A model generated the notes under the pieces. That model was not told the origin of the DNA, did not search any database, and saw only the letters and a list, made by a program, of their open reading frames with translations. Both the position numbers and the translations under genes were made by a program. 64,000 bases of DNA from Thermanaeromonas sp. C210 (GTDB lineage: Bacteria; Bacillota; DSM-521; Neomoorellales; Neomoorellaceae): the NCBI RefSeq assembly GCF_013167955.1, contig NZ_BLWF01000002.1, forward strand, positions 537,185 to 601,184. The letters run 5' to 3'. Shown piece after piece: positions 1 to 10,050 of this stretch (within the stretch, counting starts at the first letter, position 1; the number at the start of each line of letters is the position of its first letter).

Positions 1-562
1 GGCGGTAGTACTCCTTCAGGGGCGCCGCCTGTTTATCATAGGCGGCCAGCCGTTCCCTTACGGCAAACTCTTTATCGTCCAGGCGCTGGGTAAGCTCCCG
101 GCTGCACCCGTCGCAGTGCTCTGGCACCCGGGGAGGATTGTATACCGTGTGGTAAGTGTTGCCGCAGAATAGGCATACCCGGCGGCCTGTAATGCGCTCC
201 AGGAGCAAATCCCGGGGAACCTCGATGTCCAGGACCGCGTCCAGCCGTAGCCCGTTTCCTTCCAGCCACTCGTCCAGGGCCGTGGCCTGGTTCACCGTGC
301 GCGGAAAGCCATCCAGGATAAAGCCCTCGTCGCAATCCCTCCGGCTAAGGCGGTCCTTTACCAGCTCAATAACCACCTCGTCAGGGACCAGCCTTCCGGC
401 TTCCAGGTATTCCTTGGCTTTCCGCCCGACCTCATTGCCGCTCCTGATGGCTACCCGGAGCATATCGCCCGTGGAGATATGGGGTATATCCAGACGGCGG
501 CTGATCTCCTGGGCTTGCGTTCCTTTCCCTGCCCCTGGAGGCCCCATCATTACCAGACGCAT
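1..562 (-). CDS. adk: adenylate kinase (3' end cut by window edge)
   Basis: Cytosolic enzyme that interconverts ATP + AMP and 2 ADP. The reading frame opens MRLVMM and runs straight into the P-loop GPPGAGKGTQ, followed by STGDMLR (NMP-binding region) and DGFPRT. The LID region carries two Cys-x2-Cys pairs (CLFC and CDGC), the structural zinc site usual in Gram-positive and thermophilic enzymes. The ATG at 562 is preceded by GGAGGT at good spacing. The last part of the protein lies beyond the left edge. It follows secY by 17 nt, the standard secY-adk order of the spc operon. Confidence 0.96.
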   Translation of the reverse strand, partial: MRLVMMGPPGAGKGTQAQEISRRLDIPHISTGDMLRVAIRSGNEVGRKAKEYLEAGRLVPDEVVIELVKDRLSRRDCDEGFILDGFPRTVNQATALDEWLEGNGLRLDAVLDIEVPRDLLLERITGRRVCLFCGNTYHTVYNPPRVPEHCDGCSRELTQRLDDKEFAVRERLAAYDKQAAPLKEYYR

Positions 563-579
563 GCGACTACCTCCTGCCT

Positions 580-1842
580 TTATTTTATAAAACCTTGGTA
601 GTGCCGGAGCAATAGATGGGATTCCAGTTGTTTCATGGTTTCCAGGGCTACGCCGACCACAATGAGGAGGGAGGTACCCCCGAAGTAGATGTTTATGCCC
701 GTAACTGCCATGACGAAATTCGGCAGAAGGGCTATGAAGGCCAGGAATACAGCGCCGGCCAAGGTAATCCGGGCCAGAATGCGCTCGATATATTCTGCCG
801 TGGGACGGCCCGGCCTCAAGCCGGGGATAAAGCCACCGTATTTCTTAATATTGTCGGCCACGTCCTGGGGATTAAAGGTCACGGCAGTGTAAAAATAGGT
901 GAAGAAGATAATGAGCAGGGCGTAAAGGCTCATGTAGAGCACCGACCCGGGGTCGAACATGGCCGTTATGGTCTGGGCAAACCGGTTATGGGGAAACCAG
1001 GATGCCAGGGTATGGGGGAAGAACAGGATTGACATGGCGAAGATCACCGGGATAACCCCTGCCTGGTTCACCCGCAGGGGAATATGGGTGCTCTGTCCCC
1101 CGTAGACCCGGCGGCCCACCACCCTCTTGGTGTACTGCACCGGGATGCGCCGCTGCCCCTCCTGCATGGCCACCACGGCCGCAATGACCACTATGGCAAT
1201 GACCGCGAATAGGAGCACGGAAAGGATACCGGCCGTTCCACTGGTAATATACTGGTAGATGGACACCGCCCCCGCCGGTAGCCGCGACACTATGCCGGCG
1301 AAGATGATCAGGGAGATGCCGTTGCCGATGCCCTTTTCGGTGATCAGTTCTCCCAGCCACATGAGAAATACGGTGCCTGCCGTAAGGCTGATGACCGTCA
1401 CCGCATGGTTGAAGAATCCGGGCGTAACATAGGCTCCCTGGCGGGCGAGCAGGACGGACATCCCCACGGCCTGGAGCACGCTGAGGACTACGGTACCATA
1501 GCGGGTGTACTGGATAATCTTCTTCCGCCCGTCGATTCCCTCCTTGGCCAGCCTCTCCAGGGAGGGTATTACCACCGTCAGGAGCTGCATAATGATAGAG
1601 GCGTTGATATAGGGCATAATACCCATGGCCAGGATCGTGAACCGTTTAAAGGCGCCGCCGGAGATGACGTCAAAAAACCCGAAGATTAACCCCGTGTCCA
1701 GCAGTTCCTTTAGCATTTCGGCGTTGATACCGGGCACCGGGATATGGGCTCCCAGGCGGAAGACCAAAAACATAAGGAGGGTAAAGATTATCCTTTTTCG
1801 CAGGTCCTCCAGTTTCCAGGCCTTTTGCAGGGTACCCAGCAC
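580..1842 (-). CDS. secY: protein translocase subunit SecY
   Basis: Pore-forming subunit of the SecYEG translocon, 420 residues with about ten predicted membrane helices. The N-terminus (LGTLQKAWKLEDLRKRI) and the loops with TKRVVGRRVYGGQSTHIPLRVNQAGVIPVIFA and the C-terminal GGTSLLIVVGVALETMKQLES are diagnostic of SecY. It begins directly after the rplO stop, so the two are translationally linked. SecE is encoded about 44 kb away at 45.3 kb. Confidence 0.98.
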   Translation of the reverse strand: MLGTLQKAWKLEDLRKRIIFTLLMFLVFRLGAHIPVPGINAEMLKELLDTGLIFGFFDVISGGAFKRFTILAMGIMPYINASIIMQLLTVVIPSLERLAKEGIDGRKKIIQYTRYGTVVLSVLQAVGMSVLLARQGAYVTPGFFNHAVTVISLTAGTVFLMWLGELITEKGIGNGISLIIFAGIVSRLPAGAVSIYQYITSGTAGILSVLLFAVIAIVVIAAVVAMQEGQRRIPVQYTKRVVGRRVYGGQSTHIPLRVNQAGVIPVIFAMSILFFPHTLASWFPHNRFAQTITAMFDPGSVLYMSLYALLIIFFTYFYTAVTFNPQDVADNIKKYGGFIPGLRPGRPTAEYIERILARITLAGAVFLAFIALLPNFVMAVTGINIYFGGTSLLIVVGVALETMKQLESHLLLRHYQGFIK

Positions 1843-2283
1843 CTATATCACCTCGACTCTGCCGCCCGCGGCCTCAATCTTGGCAATGGCCTGGCGGCTC
1901 GCCGCCTGGGCCTTGACCACCAGGGGCTTGGTAATCTCCCCGTCCCCTAGGACCTTTACTCCATCACGGCCTTTCTTGACTAGCCCTGCTTCCCGCAGGA
2001 GCTCGGGGGTCACGACGGTTCCGCTATCGAATCTTTCCAGGTCCCCGACATTAACCACCGCCAGCTGGCGCTTGAAGATGTTGGTAAACCCGCGCTTGGG
2101 TATCCGGCGGCTAAGGGGCATTTGCCCGCCCTCAAAGCCCGGCCGCACTCCTCCGCCGGCCCGGGCCTTTTGGCCCTTGTGCCCCCTGCCGGCGGTCTTG
2201 CCCAGTCCTGAACCGGTTCCACGCCCGACGCGGGTGGGTGAGCGCCGTGCGCCGGGGGCCGGGCGCAGCTCATGCAACTGCAC
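1843..2283 (-). CDS. rplO: 50S ribosomal protein L15
   Basis: Large-subunit protein L15, 146 residues. The basic glycine-rich N-terminal part ([22 protein letters not shown]) and the globular C-terminal half ([29 protein letters not shown]) are typical. I place the start at the GTG at 2283 (protein begins [14 protein letters not shown]) because a GAGGAGG sits about eight bases upstream. An in-frame GTG at 2292 would have its RBS abutting the codon. It sits between rpmD and secY as usual. Confidence 0.96.
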   Translation of the reverse strand: MQLHELRPAPGARRSPTRVGRGTGSGLGKTAGRGHKGQKARAGGGVRPGFEGGQMPLSRRIPKRGFTNIFKRQLAVVNVGDLERFDSGTVVTPELLREAGLVKKGRDGVKVLGDGEITKPLVVKAQAASRQAIAKIEAAGGRVEVI

Positions 2284-2296
2284 CTTCCTCACCTCC

Positions 2297-2479
2297 TCAT
2301 TCGGCCTCTTCTACCTGCAGCATATGGGCCAGCTTCCGGATCTGGCCCCGTACCGCGGGATTGTCGGGTTGAAGGACCTGTTGCCCTATCTTCCGCAGCC
2401 CCAGGGCCTCGGCCGTCCGGCGCACCTGGGGCGGGTGCCCGATAAGGCTGCGCTTAAGGGTCACTTTGAGCTTGCCCAA
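2297..2479 (-). CDS. rpmD: 50S ribosomal protein L30
   Basis: Small large-subunit protein L30. I choose the TTG at 2479, giving a 60-residue product beginning (M)[16 protein letters not shown], because GAGGTGG lies about six bases upstream and the length equals the family norm. In-frame GTG at 2488 and TTG at 2515 lie upstream but lack a suitable RBS. Conserved features are the RSLIGHP turn, the [12 protein letters not shown] helix and the PAVRGQI motif. It lies between rpsE and rplO. Confidence 0.93.
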   Translation of the reverse strand: MGKLKVTLKRSLIGHPPQVRRTAEALGLRKIGQQVLQPDNPAVRGQIRKLAHMLQVEEAE

Positions 2480-2546
2480 CTTTGCCACCTCGCTTGCTGA
2501 GGGTGAACTGTTCAACCGCCAACTGCCCGGGGCGGCCTCGAAAACT

Positions 2547-3053
2547 TTAGCCTATGAGTTCCTTTACCGTTTTGCCACGCAGCCGCGCAACCTCTTCCGC
2601 CCGCTTCAGGGATTTCAGGGCCTCCATGGTCGCATAGACCACATTAATGGGGTTGTTGGACCCCAGGGATTTGGTAAGGATGTCCCGTACACCCGCCGCT
2701 TCCATCACGGCCCGGACCGGTCCGCCAGCGATAACCCCTGTACCGGGTGCGGCCGGCTTTAGGAGCACCTTGCTGGCCCCGAAGTGGCCCAGGACTTCAT
2801 GGGGAATAGTGGTCCCTACCATGGGCACTTCCAGGAGGTTCTTTTTGGCGCCCTCCACCCCTTTGCGGATGGCGTCCGGCACCTCTCCGGCCTTGCCCAG
2901 GCCCGCACCTACGCGTCCCTGGCCGTCCCCTACCACTACCAGGGCCGAGAAGTTGAAGCGGCGGCCGCCCTTTACCACCTTGGCCACGCGTCGTACATGT
3001 ACTACCCTCTCCATCAGGTTGGATTCCCTGTTTTCCATGCGTGTCCGCGCCAT
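2547..3053 (-). CDS. rpsE: 30S ribosomal protein S5
   Basis: Small-subunit protein S5, 168 residues. The N-terminal S5-type RNA-binding domain ([35 protein letters not shown], about residues 15-50) is followed by the alpha/beta C-terminal domain with [30 protein letters not shown]. It sits between rplR and rpmD. I see no mutation in the loop around residues 22-30 where spectinomycin resistance usually arises. Confidence 0.97.
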   Translation of the reverse strand: MARTRMENRESNLMERVVHVRRVAKVVKGGRRFNFSALVVVGDGQGRVGAGLGKAGEVPDAIRKGVEGAKKNLLEVPMVGTTIPHEVLGHFGASKVLLKPAAPGTGVIAGGPVRAVMEAAGVRDILTKSLGSNNPINVVYATMEALKSLKRAEEVARLRGKTVKELIG

Positions 3054-3077
3054 CCCGTTCCTCCTTACCTAACGCCG

Positions 3078-3446
3078 TTAGAATTCTAGCCCGCCGGCCC
3101 GGGCGCCTTCGGCCAGGGCCGCAATGCGCCCGTGGTAGATGTTGCCGCCGCGGTCGAAGACCACTTTCTTGATACCACGCTCCAGGGCTTTTTTCGCGAG
3201 CAGCTCTCCCACCTTGTAGGCCGCTTCCTTGTTACCCGTGTAGGACAGGGAAGTCCGCAGGGAGGGTTCCAGGGTAGAGGCTGCCACCAGAGTGCGACCC
3301 TCAACATCGTCGATTATCTGGGCATAGATATGGCGCAGGCTCCTGTAGACCGAAAGACGGGGCCGCTCGGGTGTACCGAATATTTTCTTGCGCACGCGCA
3401 GATGCTTGCGCGCCCTTATTTCTTTCCGAGTAGGTTTCTTAATCAT
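3078..3446 (-). CDS. rplR: 50S ribosomal protein L18
   Basis: 5S rRNA-binding protein L18, 122 residues. The strongly basic N-terminus ([16 protein letters not shown]) precedes the conserved core [24 protein letters not shown] and the C-terminal [28 protein letters not shown]. It lies in the rplF-rplR-rpsE block. Confidence 0.97.
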   Translation of the reverse strand: MIKKPTRKEIRARKHLRVRKKIFGTPERPRLSVYRSLRHIYAQIIDDVEGRTLVAASTLEPSLRTSLSYTGNKEAAYKVGELLAKKALERGIKKVVFDRGGNIYHGRIAALAEGARAGGLEF

Positions 3447-3462
3447 ACCAGGCCTTTACCCC

Positions 3463-4026
3463 CTATTTCTTGCCGCCCTTACCGCCGCCTTTGGCGCCCG
3501 CCTTACCCACTTTGAGGCGCACTTGCTCGTTTTCGTATCTGATCCCTTTGCCCTTGTAGGGTTCCGGCTCCCGCACCGACCGGATGTTGGCGGCCAGGGT
3601 TCCTACGGCTTCCTTGTCAATACCCTTTACGATTATTTTGGTCGGCGCGGGTACCTCTATCTCCAGGCCGGCCGGCGGCTCGATTTCCACCGGGTGGGAA
3701 TATCCCACGCTTAAGACCAGCTTCCGCCCCTGTTTGGAGGCCCGGTAGCCGACGCCTACCAGCTCCAGGTTCTTTTGGAAGCCCTTCGTTACCCCCTCCA
3801 CCATATTGTTTAGGAGGGCTCGCGAGAGGCCGTGCAGGGCCCGGTGGGGTTTAGCGTCGGAAGGACGGTTTACCTTCAGGACATCTCCTTCCCGGGTGAT
3901 GGATATGGGATCCGGGAAGGTCCGGGTCAGCTCTCCTTTAGGGCCTTTTACCGTAACGGTGTTGCCCTCGATCTTCACTTCCACTCCGGCCGGTATCTTC
4001 ACCGGCATTTTACCTACGCGCGACAC
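3463..4026 (-). CDS. rplF: 50S ribosomal protein L6
   Basis: L6, with two related domains, 187 residues from the GTG at 4026 (M)[16 protein letters not shown]. That start has GGGGTGG about six bases upstream and matches the family N-terminus; an in-frame GTG at 4041 adds five atypical residues. Conserved stretches are [30 protein letters not shown] and the C-terminal [24 protein letters not shown]. The tail ends in a Gly/Lys-rich extension ([11 protein letters not shown]) a little longer than in most homologues. Confidence 0.96.
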   Translation of the reverse strand: MSRVGKMPVKIPAGVEVKIEGNTVTVKGPKGELTRTFPDPISITREGDVLKVNRPSDAKPHRALHGLSRALLNNMVEGVTKGFQKNLELVGVGYRASKQGRKLVLSVGYSHPVEIEPPAGLEIEVPAPTKIIVKGIDKEAVGTLAANIRSVREPEPYKGKGIRYENEQVRLKVGKAGAKGGGKGGKK

Positions 4027-4041
4027 CTGAAACCACCCCAC

Positions 4042-4437
4042 CTACCAGATATAACAGATTACTTCACCGCCCAGCCCTTCCCGCCTGGCTTGCCTGTCCG
4101 TCATAATGCCTTTGGAGGTGGAGATGAGGGCTATCCCCAACCCCCCTAAAACCCGCGGGAGCTGGTCCTTCTTGGCATAAATCCTCAGGCCGGGCCGGCT
4201 GATGCGCTTCAGTCCCGTGATGACCCTTTCCCGGTTGGGCCCGTACTTAAGGTAGATCCGCAATATCCCTTGCTTGCCGTCTTCAATATACTCATAGTCC
4301 TTGATGTATCCTTCGTTCTTGAGGATCTCGGCCATGGCCCGCTTAACCCGGGAGGCCGGGACCTCCACTTTCTCGTGATAGGCTAGATTGGCGTTGCGGA
4401 TGCGGGTGAGGAAATCGGCAATGGGATCCGTCATCAT
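4042..4437 (-). CDS. rpsH: 30S ribosomal protein S8
   Basis: 16S rRNA-binding S8, about 131 residues, beginning [29 protein letters not shown]. The open frame continues upstream to 4581, but that stretch overlaps rpsN and is not S8-like. An AAGGGGG lies about 12 bases before the tandem ATGATG at 4437/4434. The C-terminal signature [26 protein letters not shown] is complete. Confidence 0.95.
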   Translation of the reverse strand: MMTDPIADFLTRIRNANLAYHEKVEVPASRVKRAMAEILKNEGYIKDYEYIEDGKQGILRIYLKYGPNRERVITGLKRISRPGLRIYAKKDQLPRVLGGLGIALISTSKGIMTDRQARREGLGGEVICYIW

Positions 4438-4474
4438 TGGTTTATAGCTACCCCCTTCCTTGCTATGCCCGGGC

Positions 4475-4660
4475 TTACCAGCTGGCTTTGGTAATGCCGG
4501 GAAGCTCCCCCCTATGGGCCAACTCGCGGAAGCAGATGCGGCAAAGCCCGAACTTCCGCAAGTAAGCTCGAGGCCGACCACAACGCCGACAACGGTTGTA
4601 GGCGCGCACCCGAAATTTGGGCTTTCGCTGCTGTTTGGCGATCATGCTCTTCTTGGCCAT
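4475..4660 (-). CDS. rpsN: 30S ribosomal protein S14, zinc (type Z) form
   Basis: Short S14 of 61 residues with the zinc ribbon Cys-x2-Cys (CRRC) and Cys-x2-Cys (CRIC), the form found in Gram-positives and thermophiles rather than the 100-residue zinc-free form. The ending [13 protein letters not shown] is standard. It lies between rplE and rpsH. Confidence 0.97.
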   Translation of the reverse strand: MAKKSMIAKQQRKPKFRVRAYNRCRRCGRPRAYLRKFGLCRICFRELAHRGELPGITKASW

Positions 4661-4676
4661 GTTGGTCCCCCTTTTG

Positions 4677-5225
4677 TTAACTCTCCCGGAAGGGCATTCC
4701 GAAAAGGCGCAGCAATTCCCGGGCCTCCTCGTCCGTCTTGGCCGTGGTCACTACGGTAATATCCATGCCGCGCACCTGGTCGATCTTGTCGTAATCTATT
4801 TCGGGAAAGATGAGCTGTTCCCGCAGGCCCAGGGTATAGTTGCCCCGGCCGTCGAAGGAATTGGGCGATACACCCTTGAAATCCCGCACCCTGGGCAAGG
4901 CCACGTTGATGAGGCGATCCAGAAACTCATACATCCGGTCTCCCCGTAGGGTGACCTTGCACCCGATCTTGTTACCTTTGCGCAACTTAAAGGCCGCAAT
5001 GGATTTTTTGGCCCTCGTCACCACCGGCCTCTGGCCGGTAATGGCCATCAGGTCCTCCACCGCCCCGTCCAGGGCCTTAGGGTTCTGGGTGGCTTCTCCG
5101 ATGCCCATGTTTACCACTATCTTTTCCAGCCGTGGTATCTCCATAATGTTGCGGTAGCCGAATTTGGTCTGCATGGCCGGACGGATATCCTTAAGATATT
5201 TCTCCTTCAATCTTGCCACCGTCAC
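4677..5225 (-). CDS. rplE: 50S ribosomal protein L5
   Basis: 5S rRNA-binding L5, about 182 residues. The conserved body includes [41 protein letters not shown] and [27 protein letters not shown]. Three in-frame GTG codons lie close together (5234, 5225, 5219). I favour 5225 because AGGGGGTG is six bases upstream of it; the family N-terminus MARLKEKY would begin at 5219. The exact start is uncertain by a few residues. Confidence 0.94.
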   Translation of the reverse strand: MTVARLKEKYLKDIRPAMQTKFGYRNIMEIPRLEKIVVNMGIGEATQNPKALDGAVEDLMAITGQRPVVTRAKKSIAAFKLRKGNKIGCKVTLRGDRMYEFLDRLINVALPRVRDFKGVSPNSFDGRGNYTLGLREQLIFPEIDYDKIDQVRGMDITVVTTAKTDEEARELLRLFGMPFRES

Positions 5226-5248
5226 GGGGCTCACCCCCTACCTTCACG

Positions 5249-5575
5249 CTAGTCAATGACCTCACCGCACTTCTTACATACGCGGACCTTTCGGCCGTCG
5301 GCCAAGATCCGCCGCCCGATCCTTGTAGGCCGGTCGCACTTAGTGCAGACCAGCATAACGTTGCTGCTGTGCAGGGGCGCCTCCTTCTCAATAATGCCGC
5401 CCTGCTGGAGTTGGGGATTGGGCCGCATGTGCCTCTTTACTTTATTCACTCCCTCCACAATTACCCGTTGTTCCGAGGGAATGACTCGGAGGACCTTGCC
5501 CTTCTTGCCCTTATCCTTTCCGGCTATAACCACTACGGTGTCGCCCTTGCGGACATGCACCTTAGGCCGCGTCAC
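5249..5575 (-). CDS. rplX: 50S ribosomal protein L24 with C-terminal zinc ribbon
   Basis: Assembly-initiator L24, 108 residues. An N-terminal KOW motif ([35 protein letters not shown]) is followed by the conserved [27 protein letters not shown]. The C-terminus carries two Cys-x2-Cys pairs (CTKC and CKKC) that look like an intact zinc ribbon, the cysteine-containing form of L24. Confidence 0.96.
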   Translation of the reverse strand: MTRPKVHVRKGDTVVVIAGKDKGKKGKVLRVIPSEQRVIVEGVNKVKRHMRPNPQLQQGGIIEKEAPLHSSNVMLVCTKCDRPTRIGRRILADGRKVRVCKKCGEVID

Positions 5576-5602
5576 GTCGCCATCACCTCGCTTGCTGGCT
5601 GC

Positions 5603-5971
5603 CTATAGCACCTCTGGCGCTAAGGAGATGATTCTCATAAAGTCCTTCTCCCTCAGCTCTCGGGCTACCGGGCCAAAGATACGGGTTCCGCGGGGATTAC
5701 CCTGCTCGTTAATGATCACTGCCGCGTTCTCATTAAAGCGGATATAGGAACCGTCCTCGCGCCTTATGGGTTTCCGGGTGCGGACCACCACCGCCCGCAC
5801 GACATCTCCCTTTTTAACCACGCCTCCGGGGGTGGCCTCTTTAACCGAAGCTATAATAACGTCCCCCACGGAGGCGTAGCGGCGTTTGGACCCGCCGAGG
5901 ACGCGAATGCACATTATCTTCTTAGCCCCGGTATTATCACCGACTTTGAGGATGGACTGTTGCTGGATCAC
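5603..5971 (-). CDS. rplN: 50S ribosomal protein L14
   Basis: L14, 122 residues, the family length. It begins [28 protein letters not shown] and contains the signature around residues 55-85 ([37 protein letters not shown]) and ends [20 protein letters not shown]. It lies between rpsQ and rplX. Confidence 0.98.
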   Translation of the reverse strand: MIQQQSILKVGDNTGAKKIMCIRVLGGSKRRYASVGDVIIASVKEATPGGVVKKGDVVRAVVVRTRKPIRREDGSYIRFNENAAVIINEQGNPRGTRIFGPVARELREKDFMRIISLAPEVL

Positions 5972-6013
5972 CGCTTACTACCTCCTTCCCGGCTAGCCTA
6001 TCGCGCCAAAACG

Positions 6014-6286
6014 TTACTCGGGACGCTCGATAAGTTCGACCACCCGCCACCTCTTCTCCTTGCTTAAGGGCCGGGTCTCCATGATGCGCACCTTATCTCC
6101 CACCCGGTACTGGTTTTCTTCATCGTGGGCCTTGAATTTCCTGGTCCGGCGGATGGTCTTGCCCAGCAGCGGGTGGCGTTCGAAGCTTTCTACCGCTACC
6201 ACCACGGTCTTATCCATCTTATCGCTGACCACCCGGCCCACCCGGGTCTTGCGCCTTCCTCTCTCCAAGTTGCCGAACCTCCCCAT
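6014..6286 (-). CDS. rpsQ: 30S ribosomal protein S17
   Basis: S17, 90 residues, an OB-fold 16S-binding protein. Conserved stretches are [44 protein letters not shown] and [26 protein letters not shown]. The first about ten residues ([10 protein letters not shown]) extend the usual N-terminus slightly. It lies between rpmC and rplN. Confidence 0.96.
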   Translation of the reverse strand: MGRFGNLERGRRKTRVGRVVSDKMDKTVVVAVESFERHPLLGKTIRRTRKFKAHDEENQYRVGDKVRIMETRPLSKEKRWRVVELIERPE

Positions 6287-6309
6287 TGCAGCTGTTTAAA
6301 AGCCGGCCG

Positions 6310-6516
6310 TCAAGCCTGGCGGCGCTCCTTAAGCTCCCTTTCCCGCAAGATGGTCTTGGCCCGGGCGATATTGCGCCGCACCTCCCGCAGCCTCATGGGA
6401 TTGTCCAGCTGCCCGGTCGCCTGCTGGAAGCGCAAATTGAAAAGCTCCTGCTTCCAGTCTAAAACTTTGCGCGCCAGCTCTTCCGTGCTCAGTTCGCGGA
6501 GCTCACTCGCTTTCAT
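6310..6516 (-). CDS. rpmC: 50S ribosomal protein L29
   Basis: Helical hairpin protein near the exit tunnel, 68 residues from the ATG at 6516 ([61 protein letters not shown]). GGTGAGGT lies just upstream. The start lies inside the end of rplP (overlap about 14 nt), so translation is coupled. An upstream in-frame ATG at 6528 is less likely because the RBS would be inside the coding region. Confidence 0.95.
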   Translation of the reverse strand: MKASELRELSTEELARKVLDWKQELFNLRFQQATGQLDNPMRLREVRRNIARAKTILRERELKERRQA

Positions 6517-6940
6517 GGACCTCACCATCCAATCCTACCCGCGTTACAAACCTCGTCTTAATGGGCAGCTTGTGCGAGGCCAGACGCATGGCCTCCCGCG
6601 CCACCTCCTCGGGGACCCCGCCCAGCTCGAAAAGAATGCGGCCTGGCTTTACCACGGCTACCCAGAGTTCGGGCGAACCTTTGCCGCTGCCCATACGGGT
6701 CTCAGCGGGTTTGGCCGTAATGGGCCTGTCGGGGAAAATGCGAATCCATATCTTACCACCGCGCCGAATAAAACGGGTGATGGCCACGCGGGCAGCCTCG
6801 ATCTGCTGGCTGGTAATCCAAGCCGGCTCCAAAGCCATGAGGCCGTAGTCGCCGAAGGTGACCTCTGTGCCCTTGCCGGCCTTGCCCCGGGTATCCGGCC
6901 GGTGGGGTTTGCGCCACTTAACCCTCTTTGGCATCAGCAT
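6503..6940 (-). CDS. rplP: 50S ribosomal protein L16
   Basis: L16, 145 residues, begins [15 protein letters not shown]. Conserved segments include [83 protein letters not shown]. The start overlaps the end of rpsC by about 23 nt, and an AGGGGG lies about ten bases upstream. Confidence 0.97.
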   Translation of the reverse strand: MLMPKRVKWRKPHRPDTRGKAGKGTEVTFGDYGLMALEPAWITSQQIEAARVAITRFIRRGGKIWIRIFPDRPITAKPAETRMGSGKGSPELWVAVVKPGRILFELGGVPEEVAREAMRLASHKLPIKTRFVTRVGLDGEVHESE

Positions 6941-7613
6941 TGGTCGTACGTCCCCCTATCGTGCCTTTAGCTCTTGTCTGCACCTTCTCGGGTAAGACCT
7001 CACCCCGGAAAATCCAAACCTTGACCCCGATCTTGCCGTAGGTGGTGTTCGCCTCGGCAAAGCCGTAGTCGATATCTGCCCTCAGGGTATGAAGGGGCAC
7101 TTTGCCTTCGCTGTACCATTCAGTTCGGGCGATCTCCGCCCCGGCCAGCCGGCCCGACACGGCGATCTTGATCCCCTCGGCCCCCATGCGCATGGCCCGG
7201 CCCACGGCCTGCTTCATGGCCCGGCGGAAGGCCACGCGCTTCTCCAGCTGGGCCGCCACGTTCTCGGCCACCAGCTGGGCATCCAGCTCGGGCTTTTTGA
7301 CCTCCGCTATATTCAGGTTTACCTGCTTGCCGGTCATCCTCTCGAGCTGCTGCCTGAGGTTCTCCACTTCGGCTCCCCCGCGGCCGATGACCACCCCGGG
7401 TTTGGCCGTGTGAATGGTCACTCTAAGCCGGTTAGCCGCCCGCTCGATTTCGATGGTCGAAACGCCCGCCTGATAAAGGCGTTCTTTGATGAACTTGCGT
7501 ATCTTTAAGTCCTCATGCAGAAGTTCCTTATACTCCTTGCCGGCGTACCAGCGGGCGTCCCAATCGCGTATTATGCCGAGGCGCAGGCCTTTAGGGTGAA
7601 CTTTTTGCCCCAC
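6918..7613 (-). CDS. rpsC: 30S ribosomal protein S3
   Basis: S3, 231 residues, GTG start. The N-terminal [24 protein letters not shown] and the type-2 KH domain ([27 protein letters not shown], GxxG = GRGG) are followed by the C-terminal S3 domain ([50 protein letters not shown]). It lies between rplV and rplP. Confidence 0.98.
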   Translation of the reverse strand: MGQKVHPKGLRLGIIRDWDARWYAGKEYKELLHEDLKIRKFIKERLYQAGVSTIEIERAANRLRVTIHTAKPGVVIGRGGAEVENLRQQLERMTGKQVNLNIAEVKKPELDAQLVAENVAAQLEKRVAFRRAMKQAVGRAMRMGAEGIKIAVSGRLAGAEIARTEWYSEGKVPLHTLRADIDYGFAEANTTYGKIGVKVWIFRGEVLPEKVQTRAKGTIGGRTTNADAKEG

Positions 7614-7617
7614 TTAA

Positions 7618-7956
7618 TCAATCCTCCTTTTCTGCTACCACCACGGTAATGTGGCTGGTCCTTTTCCGGCGCAGGTCGGCCCGGCCCAAGGCCCGCGGCC
7701 GGTAGCGTTTCCAGGTCGGGCCTTCATCCACATAGGCTTTAGTAACCACCAGCTTATCCCGATCCAGGTTATAGTTGTGCTCGGCATTGGCCACGGCGGA
7801 CTTCAGAACCTTGGCAATGATACTGGACGCCCTCTTGGGTGTGGCCCAGAGGATGGCTTCCGCTTCCCGCACAGTCTTCCCCCGGATGAGGTCGATGACC
7901 TGCCGCGCCCGACGCGGGGATATACGGATATATCTTGCCACAGCTCTAGCTTCCAT
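7618..7956 (-). CDS. rplV: 50S ribosomal protein L22
   Basis: L22, 112 residues, lining the exit tunnel. It starts [36 protein letters not shown]. The beta-hairpin tip region [32 protein letters not shown], where macrolide-resistance mutations arise in other bacteria, looks intact. It ends four bases before the rpsC start. Confidence 0.98.
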   Translation of the reverse strand: MEARAVARYIRISPRRARQVIDLIRGKTVREAEAILWATPKRASSIIAKVLKSAVANAEHNYNLDRDKLVVTKAYVDEGPTWKRYRPRALGRADLRRKRTSHITVVVAEKED

Positions 7957-7975
7957 TTATTCCTAACCTCCCAGA

Positions 7976-8260
7976 TTACTTCAACGCTGTAGACCGCTCG
8001 GTATGGGCACCGTGGCCTCGGAATACACGGGTGGGAGCGAACTCCCCTAGTTTATGCCCCACCATGTCCTCCGTAATGTAGATGGGCACATGTTTGCGGC
8101 CGTCATGCACGGCTATGGTATGGCCCACCATTTCCGGCATAATGGTCGAGCGCCGGGACCAGGTCTTGATGACCCGCTTTTCCCCCTTCTCGTTCATTTC
8201 CATAATACGTCGGAGGAGTTTTGGGTCGCAATAGGGCCCCTTTTTCAAGGACCTCCCCAT
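7976..8260 (-). CDS. rpsS: 30S ribosomal protein S19
   Basis: S19, 94 residues: [19 protein letters not shown] start, [51 protein letters not shown] core. It lies between rplB and rplV. Confidence 0.98.
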   Translation of the reverse strand: MGRSLKKGPYCDPKLLRRIMEMNEKGEKRVIKTWSRRSTIMPEMVGHTIAVHDGRKHVPIYITEDMVGHKLGEFAPTRVFRGHGAHTERSTALK

Positions 8261-8280
8261 TCTTTAACCCCCTTTGGCCT

Positions 8281-9105
8281 CTATTTGCGCCGCTTTACGA
8301 TGAGTTTATCCGAAGGCTTGTGTTTCTTTCTTGTTTTAACACCCAGGGCGGGCTTGCCCCACGGTGTTACAGGATGCCGGCCGATGGGCGACTTGCCCTC
8401 ACCTCCGCCATGGGGGTGGTCCACCGGGTTCATAACCACTCCGCGCACCGTGGGCCGGATACCCAGCCACCGCGACCGGCCGGCCTTGCCGATGGTGATG
8501 TTCTCGTGGTCCAGGTTGCCGACCTGGCCGATGGTTGCCCGGCAGTCCAGGTGCACCATGCGTATCTCCCCTGAGGGGAGGCGCAGCTGGGCGTAATCCC
8601 CTTCCTTGGCCATAACCTGGGCGGCCGAACCCGCCGAGCGCACTATCTGCCCTCCCCGGCCGGGCTTCAGTTCTACATTGTGGACCAAGGTGCCTACCGG
8701 GATGTTGCGCAGCGGCAGGGCATTCCCCACTTTAATGTCCGCCTGGGGACCCGAGTAAATTACGTCTCCCACCCTTAAGTTCTCCGGCGCCAGGATGTAG
8801 CGCTTCTCGCCGTCCGCATAATGGATGAGGGCTATATTGGCCGAGCGGTTGGGATCGTATTCAATGGTGGCCACGCGGCCGGGTATGCCGTCCTTATCGC
8901 GTTTAAAATCGATAAGGCGGTACAGCCGCTTATGACCCCCTCCCCGGTGCCGTACCGTAATGCGTCCCTGGTTGTTGCGGCCGCCGGTTTTGGTCAGGGG
9001 CACCAGGAGGGATTTTTCCGGCTCCGTCGCCGTAATTTCGGCAAAGGTGGAAACCGTCATCTGCCGCCGTCCGGGCGAGGTTGGTTTAAACTTCTTGATA
9101 GCCAT
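8281..9105 (-). CDS. rplB: 50S ribosomal protein L2
   Basis: Peptidyl-transferase-centre protein L2, 274 residues. The N-terminal [16 protein letters not shown], the [20 protein letters not shown] region and the conserved C-terminal loop [28 protein letters not shown] (with the functionally important His) are all present. It lies between rplW and rpsS. Confidence 0.98.
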   Translation of the reverse strand: MAIKKFKPTSPGRRQMTVSTFAEITATEPEKSLLVPLTKTGGRNNQGRITVRHRGGGHKRLYRLIDFKRDKDGIPGRVATIEYDPNRSANIALIHYADGEKRYILAPENLRVGDVIYSGPQADIKVGNALPLRNIPVGTLVHNVELKPGRGGQIVRSAGSAAQVMAKEGDYAQLRLPSGEIRMVHLDCRATIGQVGNLDHENITIGKAGRSRWLGIRPTVRGVVMNPVDHPHGGGEGKSPIGRHPVTPWGKPALGVKTRKKHKPSDKLIVKRRK

Positions 9106-9125
9106 CGTACCCTACTCTCCTTTTC

Positions 9126-9416
9126 CTACTCCAACCCTTCAAAAACGGGGATCTTCTGCCCGGGCGCCAGGGTCACAATAGCTTTCTTGCGGTCGGGCTG
9201 GCGGCCCTGGAACCGTCCCATCCGCCGGAGCTTGCCCCGGTCCGGCAGGGTATTAACCTTAAGGACTTTGACGTTAAACAGCTTCTCAATGGCGTGCTTG
9301 ATCTCGATTTTATTAGCATCCCGGGCCACGATAAAGGTGTACTTATTATCAGCCATGAGATTGGTAGTTTTCTCCGTAATCAGTGGTGCGATTACGATGT
9401 CCTGAGGAGCGCGCAT
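9126..9416 (-). CDS. rplW: 50S ribosomal protein L23
   Basis: L23, 96 residues, docking site at the tunnel exit for SRP and trigger factor. It opens [57 protein letters not shown] and ends in a basic [30 protein letters not shown]. It begins immediately after the rplD stop. Confidence 0.97.
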   Translation of the reverse strand: MRAPQDIVIAPLITEKTTNLMADNKYTFIVARDANKIEIKHAIEKLFNVKVLKVNTLPDRGKLRRMGRFQGRQPDRKKAIVTLAPGQKIPVFEGLE

Positions 9417-10043
9417 TTAGGCAAGCACCTCCTGCACCCGCTCCACAGCATCCCGGGTGATGACCAGCTTGTTGTGGGCCAGAATATCGTAAACATTGAT
9501 GTTCTGGGAAGGCACCAGCGTTACCCCCGGAAGATTGCGGGCGGAGAGCTCTACGTTCCTATCCTTGTCGGCCGTTACTATCAGGGCCTTATCTTCCTCC
9601 AGACGGAGGGCCTTAAGAATTCCCACCATATCCTTGGTCCGCGGCCGGGAAAGGGCGAGACCTTCCAGGACGATAAGATTCCCCTCCTGGACTTTGGCCG
9701 AAAGGGCCGAGCGCAAGGCCAGCCGCCGAACCTTCTTGGGCAGCTTATAGCCGAAGTCCCGCGGCCGGGGCCCGAACACCACGCCTCCCCCTCGCCAGAG
9801 GGGCGACCGAATAGTCCCTACCCGGGCGCGGCCGGTGCCCTTCTGCCTCCAGGGTTTGCGCCCGCCGCCGCGGACCTCAGACCTGGTCTTGGTGTCCGCA
9901 GTACCCCTCCGCCTAGCGGCGAGGTGCGCGACTACGGCTTCATGGAGGGCGGCTTCGTTAACCTCTATCCCGAAGACGCGGTCGTCCAATTCCATTTCGC
10001 CCACCTGCTGGCCCTGGGTATTATATACCGCCACCTTGGGCAT
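9417..10043 (-). CDS. rplD: 50S ribosomal protein L4
   Basis: L4, 208 residues. The extended tunnel loop with [38 protein letters not shown] is intact and is followed by the globular C-terminal half ([52 protein letters not shown]). In some bacteria L4 also represses the S10 operon; no leader motif of that kind is evident here. Confidence 0.97.
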   Translation of the reverse strand: MPKVAVYNTQGQQVGEMELDDRVFGIEVNEAALHEAVVAHLAARRRGTADTKTRSEVRGGGRKPWRQKGTGRARVGTIRSPLWRGGGVVFGPRPRDFGYKLPKKVRRLALRSALSAKVQEGNLIVLEGLALSRPRTKDMVGILKALRLEEDKALIVTADKDRNVELSARNLPGVTLVPSQNINVYDILAHNKLVITRDAVERVQEVLA

Positions 10044-10050
10044 AGGTCTT

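Noticed and set aside
1625-2500. 291-codon plus-strand frame opposite secY/rplO
   Set aside because: A GC-rich antisense shadow of ribosomal genes; no RBS, no recognisable domain, and the minus strand is fully explained.
4437-4581. N-terminal extension of S8
   Set aside because: The open frame upstream of MMTDPIADF overlaps rpsN and has no S8 similarity; the RBS supports the ATG at 4437.
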